Below are positions 35,601 to 45,589 of a stretch of DNA of 64,000 nt, piece by piece. The stretch's first letter is position 1. Each line of letters starts with the position of its first letter. The position numbers and the translations under genes are program-made. This stretch comes from Lycium barbarum (taxonomy: Eukaryota; Streptophyta; Magnoliopsida; Solanales; Solanaceae): NCBI RefSeq assembly GCF_019175385.1, contig NC_083342.1, positions 119,846,376 to 119,910,375 on the forward strand, written 5' to 3'. Below the pieces are notes generated by a model. The model was not told the DNA's origin. It searched no databases and was given only the letters and a program-made list of their open reading frames with translations.

Positions 35601-37712
35601 CCTCAAGGGCCTTTGTTGAAAGCCATTACTGATAGTATTCCTTTGGAGATACTAAAACAACTCCTCAATTCTGATGGTGAAGGCCTACTTAAGTACCCAA
35701 CTCCTCAGGTTATTCAAGGTGTTTATCATAATCTCTACATAAAAAACATTTCAAATATTATTTTTCACGCCCTCACCTTTTTGGTATCTAAATATTATTG
35801 GTTTAGAGGATAAAACTGCATGGAGGACGGATGAAGAGTTTGGGAGAGAAATGCTGGCGGGAGTCAATCCTGTCATAATTAGTAGACTCCAAGTAAGAAG
35901 TTCTCAAGAGCTAGCTTAAGTTTACTTGTATTGTTTCTCATTTTTCGTGCATTTTGTAAGATATTGGCTTATTTATTCTATGCAGGAATTTCCTCCAAAA
36001 AGCAAGCTGGATCCTAAAATATATGGCAACCAGAATAGTACAATTACCAGAGAGCAAATAGAGGATAAATTGGATGGACTAACCGTTGATGAGGTAATTA
36101 CTCTACTTTTATGTAGATACTAGCTAAATTGTTCAATCAATTTTAATGAGTATTAGTTGATAGAGAGTTGGTACTGTTATTTAACAGGCAATCAAGACTA
36201 ACAGGATATTCATATTGAATCACCATGACACCCTTATGCCATATTTGAGGAGAATAAACACGACAACAAACACAAAAACCTATGCCTCAAGAACTTTGCT
36301 CTTTTTGCAAGATAATGGAACCTTGAAGCCACTAGCAATTGAACTAAGCTTGCCACATCCAGATGGAGATCAATTTGGTGCTGTTAGCAAAGTGTATACA
36401 CCAGCTGATCAAGGAGTTGAGGGTTCTATCTGGCAGTTGGCCAAAGCCTATGCAGCAGTGAATGATTCGGGCGTGCATCAACTCATTAGTCACTGGTAAA
36501 ACCTATTTAAAAAGTTGCATAACTTCAATGTGTTGTCGAAATGTAGTAATTTGAAATACTTGTTGTCTGTCAGGTTAAATACACACACAGTGATCGAGCC
36601 ATTTGTGATTGCAACAAATAGGCAACTAAGTGTGCTTCACCCCATTCATAAGCTTCTCCTTCCTCATTTTCGTGACACAATGAACATAAACGCTTTAGCA
36701 AGACAAATCTTGATCAATGGTGGTGGACTTCTTGAGTTGACTGTTTTTCCTGCCAAATATTCCATGGAAATGTCATCCGTAATTTACAAAGACAACTGGA
36801 CTTTTCCTGAACAAGCACTTCCTGCTGATCTCATCAAAAGGTAAATGAAAAGCCACAAAGGACTTTATAAACTTTGTCTAAATTAGAATATAAATTCACA
36901 AACAATAGTTTTGGTGTTGTTTTCTTACTAACCTCACCAAAATGTTACTCAATTTCAGGGGAGTGGCTGTTGAGGACTCGAGCTCCCCACATGGCATTCG
37001 CTTACTAATTCAAGACTACCCATATGCTGTTGATGGGTTGGAAATCTGGTCAGCAATCAAAAATTGGGTAACAGAATATTGCAACTTCTATTACAAATCA
37101 GATGAATCGGTACAGAAAGACAGTGAACTCCAAGCCTGGTGGAAGGAACTCCGCGAACAAGGACATGGTGACAAGAAAGATGAGCCCTGGTGGCCTAAAA
37201 TGCAAACTCGACAAGAGCTCATAGATTCTTGCACCATCACGATATGGATAGCTTCAGCACTTCATGCAGCAGTCAATTTTGGGCAGTACCCTTATGCTGG
37301 TTATCTCCCTAATCGCCCTACATTAAGCCGGAATTTCATGCCAGAGCCAGGAAGTGATGAGTATGAAGAGCTCAAGAAAAATCCAGACAAGGTATTCCTC
37401 AAAACAATCACTCCTCAGCTGCAGACACTGATTGGAATTTCTCTCATAGAGCTCTTGTCAAGGCATGCTTCGGATACTCTTTACCTTGGACAGAGGGACT
37501 CACCTGAATGGACAAAGGATCAAGAACCACTTTCAGCTTTTGAGAGGTTTGGAAAGAAGCTGAGTGACATAGAGAATCAAATTATGCAGATGAATGGTGA
37601 TGAGAAATGGAAGAACAGATCAGGGCCAGTTAAAGTTCCATATACCTTGCTCTTCCCCACAGGCGAAGAGGGACTCGCTGGCAAAGGAGTTCCTAATAGT
37701 GTGTCAATATAG
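29683..37712 (+). CDS. LOX1: Linoleate 9S-lipoxygenase, nine exons
   Basis: Adds O2 to linoleic/linolenic acid to give 9-hydroperoxides, the entry to the 9-LOX oxylipin branch. Exons: 29683-29866, 34670-34962, 35055-35295, 35377-35718, 35807-35892, 35986-36093, 36188-36495, 36574-36840, 36959-37712. All introns are GT-AG and the joined frame is open for 860 codons, the usual length for solanaceous 9-LOX. The PLAT/LH2 domain covers about residues 50-165 and the catalytic domain the rest. Iron ligands fit His520 and His525 (HWLNTH), His712 and Asn716 (HAAVN) and the C-terminal Ile860 (NSVSI). Thr577-Val578 (LTVFP) is typical of 9- rather than 13-LOX, and Ala563 (ARQ) fits S stereochemistry. No transit peptide, so cytosolic. 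Start is the first ATG after the TATA box and gives the conserved MLGKIV start. Nothing is broken. The symbol is by family resemblance (LOX1/LOXA type); the exact orthologue is uncertain. Confidence 0.95.
30609..30872. mobile_element. Stowaway-like MITE in LOX intron 1
   Basis: About 260 bp; left end atactccttccattcaattt and right end complementary to atacttcttccgtttactt. Ends of the type CTCCNTCCGT are typical of Stowaway MITEs. TA dinucleotides flank it. Confidence 0.7.
31539..31803. mobile_element. Stowaway-like MITE in LOX intron 1
   Basis: Left end tactcccgccgtcccatatt with ttacttggcta, right end the complement of ttcccccgtctgatattact with ttacttggctaca. About 265 bp and without coding capacity. 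Confidence 0.75.
32030..32250. mobile_element. Degenerate Stowaway-like MITE in LOX intron 1
   Basis: The right end is clear (gtgaacggagggagtag); the left end is worn, but acttgttcacttttagcata pairs with the complement of taaagtgaacaagtaaatgtg on the right. About 220 bp. Confidence 0.6.
33029..33247. mobile_element. Stowaway-like MITE in LOX intron 1
   Basis: Left end tactctctccgtttcaattt, right end complementary to tactctatctgtttcaattt. About 220 bp with the usual internal aagaaagaggg stretch. Confidence 0.75.
33472..33656. mobile_element. Short MITE in LOX intron 1
   Basis: Left tacttcttttgttccaaaat, right the complement of atacttgtttcatcccaaca. About 185 bp. A Stowaway-like element by its ends, more diverged than the neighbours. 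Confidence 0.55.
33669..33922. repeat. Two-copy tandem repeat in LOX intron 1
   Basis: Two units of about 125 bp, each beginning with a T-run and gaaattatgat and ending ggaataaatgacaca (or cgaataaatgacaca). They differ at only a few positions, so the duplication is recent compared with the MITEs around it. Confidence 0.85.
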
Positions 37713-38826
37713 TACTTTAATTCAACTTAAAGTATTATTGAAGTTCTTGATATTCCCAATAATATTACCAAATAAGCTCTTTGTTCCAAAGAAAGTTCTA
37801 GTTTCAGTTAAATGGGTTTAATGTTGTCGGATCTCCGTTCTTTAAGTAATGCATATGTGTCTAAAAAAGCCCCGTTCTAGCTTGTGTTGATTCAGAATAA
37901 GGAAGTGAAGTAATAGAGTACTATATTTTATATCCATAAGACTTGCAACATAACTGATAAACCTTTTTTTTCTTGTTGCGTCTTTTGTCAATTACATGCA
38001 TGCAACTCACTTTAAGTTTTGTTTGAACTAGTATTAAATCATGTTGATACTTTGGCACAATTGCAGGAAGAAGAATCTTGTTTTTCCTAGCGCCTTTTGT
38101 CCTTTGGCATCTTCCCTTATCTAGATAAGCCTACCTTAAAAGAAGTTACTTTTCTGTTGCTCTTTGGTTTACTTCAAACCCTTTTAACTATGACGAGTAT
38201 CTTAATGCGATAACTTATGAAATGTTTGGGATGAAAACTTCTCTTTTTTTACTAGGAAGAATGTATGCACCATAAATTTGATGTCAAGTATTTGATCAAA
38301 ATCTTATACTCAATTTAAATATGTGCAGCGGTCTCTGTGTATTCAGTACCTTCAGACTTTACTTACAGGGATAATCATGTTTATGGTCTCTGTGTGTCAC
38401 ACTAAAACATTTAGTTTTGACTTATTACAAAAGAACTGGATAGAGTCTACATCGAATGAATATGTATCCTACTTAGCTGTTGCAACTGATGTATTTAGGT
38501 GATCCATGGTATGTTTGTGTCCAGCAATCCCTCTGCCCAGTATGATATTTTTCTTTCTTTTGAGTTGTAATTTCTCAGTTTGGTAATAAAAAAGTTTATT
38601 TAGCCCAAAAGAAAAAACCAGCAGGGAAAGTTAATTGAATGTCATCGTCAAAAGAACCAATGCAACTCAATATATTTCACTAATATAATTTAGAGTTAAG
38701 CTTTCTCGTCCCCACGGCTAGGAAGCTCTTGGTTTTCTTTTTCCATCTTCTTTTGATTATTTACCTAGGAAATTTATATGCGCATTACACAAGGAAGAGT
38801 ACAAAAGTTGCAATCCATTGATCCCA
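37713..38826. other. Lipoxygenase 3' flank
   Basis: The first few hundred bases would hold the 3' untranslated region; an aataaa-like signal is not sharp (ataatattacc near 37760). No frame or repeat that I recognise. It separates the intact gene from the relic of a second copy. Confidence 0.4.
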
Positions 38827-38868
38827 GGACTTACTGGCAAAGGAATACCCAACAGCTTTTCAATATGA
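38827..38868 (+). pseudogene. Relic of a second lipoxygenase, last 13 codons
   Basis: Reads GLTGKGIPNSFSI followed by TGA, which lines up with [13 protein letters not shown] at the end of the intact gene 1.1 kb upstream, on the same strand. Thr and Ile here match what I know of other 9-lipoxygenases better than the intact gene does, so it is not simply a copy of it. No further exon is visible upstream, so this is the end of a former tandem copy, or a partial duplication. It has no function. Confidence 0.8.
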
Positions 38869-39404
38869 AGTTGTTATCCTTACCATCATTTGAGTAAGAT
38901 ACAACTTTATGAGCACTAGACTTCAATAATATGCTATCCTTTCTCTAGTTTGGAATTAAGATACGTACACTGCTTTGTGTTAATTCAAGAACTTTCTTAG
39001 ACGCTGTTTTTCCACACTAAGATAATAAGAAGATAAGGCTCATTTCGTTATAAGTTCTTTATTTTCTAAGAGAAGTGTGTGTAAGTTCCCTTCATACGGA
39101 GAAAGACAGTGATATATATGGCTGTTCTAGTGCGAACCGCGAAAAAGATAGACTAGAATTTTTTGTCTTTAGAGTTAAATTACGCTCAACACCCCTATAA
39201 TATCACTTAGTTTCAAACACACATCCTACATTTATTCCAAAATCAGTTAAACACTGTTAACAATAATGTATTAAAAAGTCTAAAAGCCGCATAGCTTAAA
39301 ACATACCTGACTTGCACCGATCTGACATCCTGCCTCAACCTGCTAGTGATATTGTTCGCTCTGGGGTCTAGAGCCCCAAAACTTTAAAATATGTCACTAG
39401 GTCT
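38869..39404. other. Intergenic, no recognised feature
   Basis: AT-rich sequence following the lipoxygenase relic, perhaps its former 3' flank. The stretch aattacgctcaacacccc (39178-39195) resembles a MITE end but no partner end is clear. Confidence 0.35.
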
Positions 39405-39565
39405 AAGGCAGTGGTGTCAGATTTTTTACTGAGGGGGTTTAAAAAATATAAAGAAGTTAGCACACGAAGAGGGTAAGGGGTTCAACATCTACTATATAAA
39501 CATAAAAAATAATTTTAACCTTGTAAATACAGCGTAATTTTTCACCTAAGGGGGTTCCGCCCTTG
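39405..39565 (+). repeat. Dispersed repeat ending in AAGGGGGTTCC
   Basis: Begins caaggcagtggtgtcag-like and runs through ttttactgagggggttt, aagggg-ttcaacatctact and cacctaagggggttccgccc. I recall this as a common dispersed, non-coding repeat of Solanaceae. The class is uncertain (SINE or MITE). Confidence 0.45.
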
Positions 39566-40144
39566 GTCTAAGATGTTACACCTTAGAAATTTCCCCGTTA
39601 GCGTACTGCGAATAGACCCACTAAGGGTATGACGTATACGACATGTTGACGAGTAAGAAGTAATATCTAATGATTCTAAATGAGATTTCAAAGACATTTG
39701 AGGTAGGAGACGAAAGTTGTTAAGGAAAGCAAGGTATATGTTGTGTGTCGGGCAAGAATTACGAGTATCGAATTAATGATGGCTTAATGACATTTTGGAG
39801 AAGAGTTATAATGTCCCTTATGTATTCATGCCTCACGTTTCACGTTCAAGTTCATGTATTCGCTATTCATGACTCATGTTTGGGCACTGATGTTTTCATG
39901 AAACTATGTCATGTCAGTTTCCATGCCCCATGTCATGTTATGTCTCATGTTCCACGCTCATGTCAGCTATCCAGTGCCCATGTTCATGTCTCAGTATTCA
40001 CGTTTCCATGTAACCATGTCATGTTAGTTCAGTCTCCATGTTTCATGTCATGTTTTCTTCACGTTCATGTAGTCAAGCCATGTCCAGCCATATTCTTAAC
40101 CATGACCCATCATTCGAGGACGAATGATCCCAAGGGGGAGATAT
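39566..40144 (+). mobile_element. 3' internal remnant of a Ty3/gypsy element
   Basis: Ends with attcgaggacgaatgatccc and the purine tract aagggggagata (40133-40144) directly before the LTR. That combination marks the end of pol and the polypurine tract in Tekay/Del-type gypsy elements. The part at 39570-39790 begins tgttacaccttagaaatttc and looks like the start of another LTR fragment. Between 39820 and 40090 there is a CATG-rich simple repeat. No pol domain survives. Confidence 0.6.
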
Positions 40145-41597
40145 TGTAACACCTCGTAGCTTCGGGCGAAAGTTTGACTCATAAGATAATAATATAATGG
40201 AACCAATATGAGGGTTATAGGAAGTGTTTTGAAACCAATTAAGTCATAAGAAATGTCTTTGGGCAAAGAAAAGTTGGAAGCCACTCTACGGGACATGTTT
40301 GCAAGTGAGTTTATAGAAGGTCTTACTTCCAACGACCATAAACCCATTATTAATTTGAAATTTGGGAAAACTTCCTTGATGAAAGTTGTATCCCTTTGAA
40401 GTAGCTTTCCAACGGTATATTATGGGTCTTGAACAGAGCTGTGTACAAGAAGTTATGCCTATTTTACTGAACGCTATGCAGAACCGACACCCGTCGCTTC
40501 TCGGGGCGCGTGAGAGCGCGTGAGAGGGTGCGCGATGGCCCCGCTTCGCGGACCGAGCGCGCAACTCTGAGTTTTTAGCTGCAGACGATTGCGCGATGCA
40601 CCCGCATCGCGGAACCATCGCGAAACAGGTCGATTTCGGGTCAAAAGTCGGGTTTACACGTTTTTTTGTTATATTTGGGATTTGGGGTTTATTTCCCCAA
40701 CACCCATTCACGAAAAATCTCTCTAAACTCATAGAGAACAAGTACCCAACCTCAAGAACCTTCCAAGGTAAGTTTTATCATGATTCTAGGTTGAATACAA
40801 GTCCCCAAAACCCTTCTAATCCATAGAGTTATGATTGGAACATATTTGTTGGATGTGGAAACCCTAGAACCCGAATTCAAGAGGATTGGATTTCAAAAAG
40901 GTAATGTTTCTACTCCCTAATCATTTATAGTTGTGAATTGATGAATTCTTGAGAGAATAGTAAATGGGTTTGATAAGAGAATTATATGAACTATGCTAGA
41001 GTTTTTGGATTGTTGACTTGGGATTGTTGTATTCATGTGGGTGATGAAGAATGATGTTAATTACATCTAATTGAGATTGTAGAATCAGCTAGAAGTAATA
41101 GAATGGGGATTGGGTGAAGAAAACACCATTAATGAAGGTTGTGGAGCTTCATGCCCACCAAGTGTTTGATAAAATGCTTAGATGATCAAAGCATGGATAT
41201 TGTTGCTAATATAGAATCCCTATGACCTGTATTGTTATAGATTAAAGTTGAAGGGATTGAAAGACATTGTGATACGCCCAAAAGCAGGAAGTCAAGGTAT
41301 GTAGAACTTCCATCCACATGTGGGAATCTCTACGTTCTTCCCCATGCTCCGTTTCTTGATATTCATGAAGTTCAAATCCTAGGGCACTAAATCCAACATA
41401 TTAGTAGCCCGTAGTTATGTATTTATGTACATGAATCTTGTATCTATATTCGTTATTGTACTCCTAATCTTCCATTACGGTTATTAGGAATCCCAGCTTA
41501 ATCCATGAATCATGAATTCTTCCTCATGTGTTCTCATTATGTTTATATGAAACTTTATGATTTCATCCAGCAAGTTACAAGCATGTTTTCAAGTCAA

Positions 41598-41642
<45 letters not shown>

Positions 41643-42716
41643 TACGAACTATTGTTATTACTCATGAACCAAAAACATGTTTTGCAAGATTATGACAAGT
41701 TATCTTATGAAGCTATATTTACAAGTTATGATTCATGAAAACCATGTACAAGCAAGTTATGATTCATGAAAACCATGTACAAGTAAGTTATGATTCATGA
41801 TATACCATGGGCAGCAAGTGCCACTATTTTACATGTTCATGTTTTGGGAGTTGCATTAATTACCGAGGAGGGCTTCAGATAGCCTGAAACTATGTAGCCA
41901 CCGTAGGATGAGGATCGCTCCACCCATGTCCCAGACGATCTCTCATAATGACTGGATCCTTTCATATTTTATTAAATCTCATGTTCCCTGGCAAGGACTG
42001 AGTGTTCTGCTGGCGGGACGCAAGCACCAGACCATGGATCGGTTATAAGTTATTGCTCTCCCTACTTATGATATTTTTACCATGTTTTATATATATATAT
42101 ATATATGTATGCACTCATGTTCATGTCCAGGTTTTTCAGTTTCAGTTCTTATCATGTTATTCCATGTCGCATGTTATTTCTTTCAGTTGTTTTACATACC
42201 AGTACATTCAATGTGCTGACGTCCCCTTTTTATTGCCCGGGGGCCTGCATTTCACGATGCAGGTACTGATATACAGGACGACACATCTGCTCAGTAGGAC
42301 AACATTCGTATCATCTTATTGGTGAGCCCCATCTCATTCGGGGTTTAGTCAACTTTGGTTTTATGTTTAGTTATGCAACTAAGGTATGCTGGGGGCCTTG
42401 TCCTAGTAAGTATGTCTTCCAGTCAGACGCATGATAGAGGTTTCATAGACTAGACAAGTCAGTTATGTCATGTCAGACATTCAGAGTCGTATAGCCATTT
42501 TGGCTCATTTATGTTATTTCCGCACTCATGTTTAAACAAGTATTTTTATTAAGTATTATGACTTACTACGTTTTATAAAGGCTCATCATGCATTCACGTT
42601 ATATTCCGCTTATGTTATGTATCATGATGATTCAGCAAGCCATGTGGTTCGCTCGGTCACATGCAGTCAGGCACCGAGTGCCGTGTTACGTCCAGGTCAT
42701 GGTTCGGGGCGTGACA
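40145..42716 (+). repeat. LTR of a Ty3/gypsy element, 2.6 kb
   Basis: Starts TGTAACACCTCGTAGCTTCG right after the polypurine tract and ends ggttcggggcgtgaca, giving TG...CA ends. This would be the 3' LTR of the element whose internal end lies just upstream. Contains AT microsatellites (41598-41639 and about 42091-42108), a tandem repeat gattcatgaaaaccatgtac (41728 and 41759) and a GC-rich patch (40490-40620). The next 5 bp (taaga) would be the target duplication; the partner is lost. The open frames at 40286-40741 and 42002-42325 show no domains. Confidence 0.75.
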
Positions 42717-44218
42717 TAAGATATGCTTCCTTATATACCAGCAACCCTTCCACGTTTTCCCGATGTGAGATTCTCCTAGCTGGGGTATCATACCCCCTCA
42801 ACTCTACGGGATTTCATCGAAACACCTGAATCACAGGTGTCTTGTAGGCTATTTGGCCAAGTCTAAACTACCACTTCAATTCAATATCCCTATATTGATT
42901 TTCCTTATCTATTCTGTTTTGCTGAACAAGTGGCTGAAAGAAGAAAGCAGGTGAATACAACCAAGTTGGACAATGAAAAACAAGTACTCCGTAGTACTTG
43001 GTAAGAAACATTACCTAAAAAGCAAGCCTGCCTAGTGTAGCTATGTGAGGAATTTAATTGAGCAGAAAGGAGGTGTCACAAGCAATGCCAGCTTCCCTCT
43101 TTTGTGGTAAGGCGTATTGCCTTAAGCTTTGCTTCATTAGCTAAGGTTTGTTTGTCTTTGCATTTGCCTCTTTCGTTTCTAATATCAGGATTCCTGCTTT
43201 GAGAAAATTCTGTATCATCACGATATGTAATTATTCCTCAATCTTTTAAATGTGTGAAGAATTGACAGTTAATGGTGTTCATTTTTGTGTAGAAAATTCA
43301 TAATATAGAGGTGTTAAGCGTATGATTTAGAAATTTATCGGATGTCCCGAAGGGACAAAATACAAGGGGTATGTTTAAAATTGGATATGTTATATACTGT
43401 AGATGTTTTGTATAATTTGATGAAATGATAATGTTCATGTTTACTCGGACCCAACATTTTTACGAGGAACATTTCTACTATATAGAAGAGTGGGTTTAGA
43501 GCCAAGATGGATGTGCCTGTTTTGGCATGTCAAGGGTATTTTGGTCCTTTCATGATTTGTTTAATCATCGTGGCTTCAGAACCTACAGCCAATGCACCGT
43601 TTAATTCATCTCAAAAGGGTTCTACACTTTTTCTTTTCGGTCTTATTAGATCTATCTCAGATTGATTATTCAGGTTAGCTACTTTCAAGTTTCTGGCAAA
43701 ATCTTCTGAACCATTCTTTTCTCTTTATCCAGTTAATTCTTTTTTTAATTTTAGGTTTTCTTGATTTATGACGCTGAGCATATTTTTTTGGTTTTTGGTT
43801 GTAGGTTCTCTGATATACTTCTCGGTGCTGATTATTATCTTCCATTTTTTATTTGAACAAAGAAAATTCTCAAGCCGGTTCCTACCCCACGAGTTTTTTT
43901 TGACGGCTGAATGGGAAAATATTGAGGTATAACCACTTGAATTGCTATGTTTCCATTTTTATTTGTCATTAAGTTGAAGGGAGTAAATCTATGCTAATTT
44001 AGAGATATAACCCCTTTCAAATTTTGAATTTTTATTTTGTGGTAGGCATAACACATGTGAAAAATCTAATAATCGTTGTTTTTTGAGGTATAACCCTTTT
44101 GGGGGTTTTGTTTGCTCAACCGTTTTCACACTAGATTGATAGATTCCTCATTATGCTTTTATAATCCTCCTTCTGCTCACCTACTTCTATGTTTTCTCAT
44201 TGTTGGGAAGGACTGAAT
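42717..44218. other. Intergenic, possible leader of the decayed SH3P gene
   Basis: No frame that I recognise. The last 600 bp have pyrimidine-rich stretches and splice-like sites (43700-43950), as in the 5' untranslated exons and introns of plant genes, and directly precede the ATG of the SH3P-like remnant. Confidence 0.35.
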
Positions 44219-45003
44219 ATGGAGGCTATAAAGAAACAAGTGATTAAATTGAGGGAGCAAGTAGCTAAGCAATAACGGGTTTCGTTTTTATATACTCTCC
44301 CCTTTATACAATGATATATTTATTTTTTGAGTATTTTTGGTAGAAGAAGTGACAATGTAGCTAAGGTTCTCTTCTTGGTTCTAGAGAAAAGTGGCGTTTT
44401 AATCAGCGTCTGATAGTTGTTCCTCATTTAAATGGACAAAGATTCCATTTTTGTTAATATCATTGCATCTTATTTAGATTCACCGTATTGTTTGATTATT
44501 TTGTCTGAAATTTATTTTTGTATCCTGTTAGAATTTGTTTCTATAGGGCAGAAGTTAGATAGTTCAGTGATGCAAACTCCATGGTAAGTTTTCAAACATG
44601 CTATTTCAATGTGCATAAGCTCATATTCACCACAATGTGACATTTATGTTATAAAAAGTAATGTCTTCCCACACCAAACAATGTTTCAAATTCTGCACAC
44701 TCTGCTACTTATTAGGTCGGAATATATTTCACCTCTCATGCAATTTAAGTTTATGAATACTAGAATTTGCTTGAAGAAAAATATGGAACACTTAGCTTAT
44801 TATTAATGAGAACTAGAAGAAAAAGACTTATCAGTAAACAACAGGGCATGTTTGCTTTTGAGTACATACTCATATTCTACACTTCATACTCTAATATTGC
44901 TAAAATAGCTTCTGAGAAAGGTTTCTATATTCAGATTGGTTGTTCCATTCTGGGTTTTGAAAGAAAGAAAGGGGAAACTATTAGTACAAGATTAAGCGAA
45001 TGA
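44219..45003 (+). pseudogene. SH3P-type (BAR/SH3) protein gene remnant
   Basis: 44219-44272 encodes MEAIKKQVIKLREQVAKQ, which matches the N-terminus of plant SH3-domain-containing proteins (Arabidopsis SH3P1 type), proteins of clathrin-linked membrane traffic. It is closed by TAA at 44273-44275, followed closely by a GT where exon 1 would end. At about 44334-44382 the frame FGRRSDNVAK resembles the next segment of that family (FG...SDNV), and 44899-45000 (ending GF...STRLSE, then TGA) resembles the segment GF...GTKLSE. No later exon and no SH3 domain are visible. The N-terminal match is strong, the other two weak. The assignment is from memory of the family. Confidence 0.5.
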
Positions 45004-45584
45004 CATCTTTTGCTTCCTCTGATAATTGAAGCATTTTTAGAGCTCTGTAATAGGTTGATCCTCTCTTAAAATCTTCATAAACGGCGGGATCGACATGTGT
45101 GCTTTCACTGTATGTTTGATTATTTACAGACGCTATGTTAAAACTCTAGATGACTATTTCGACTTTGAGTTTATCCTCTTGAGGAAGAAGCTGATGATTT
45201 TCTTAGAACGGTTGAATTGAGGGGGAAATTATGAAAAAGATATATTTTGCCAAGAGGCAAAGTTCAGCATATGGTCGCTTATGCTTGGCCAAGATTTGTT
45301 TATTTGAGAAAAGAGATAAATAGAAGGTGCTCTCAAGGTAGAACAACTCCAGTAACATCTGAAAAGTAAGGTACTTGGCTATTGAATAGTAGTGGTATGT
45401 TTTAGGAATTTTGCCATCTTCCCCTTCATCATGGACTACCATCGAATCCATAGAAGGTATCGAAATTGCTGAAGGCCATTATACTTGTGGCTTTGGATCT
45501 TTTATTAATTAATTTTTGCACATGTATATGGTCGTCTCATTACATTGTATCAAGTTCGCAGCAAGCAATGGTATTAATCAGATG
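45004..45584. other. Intergenic, no recognised feature
   Basis: May contain further decayed exons of the SH3P-like gene, but nothing can be aligned by eye. The minus-strand frame at 45203-45451 has no motif. Confidence 0.35.
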
Positions 45585-45589
45585 AATTC

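Noticed and set aside
40286..40741. 151-codon minus-strand frame in the gypsy LTR
   Set aside because: Lies in a GC-rich part of the LTR, without any domain.
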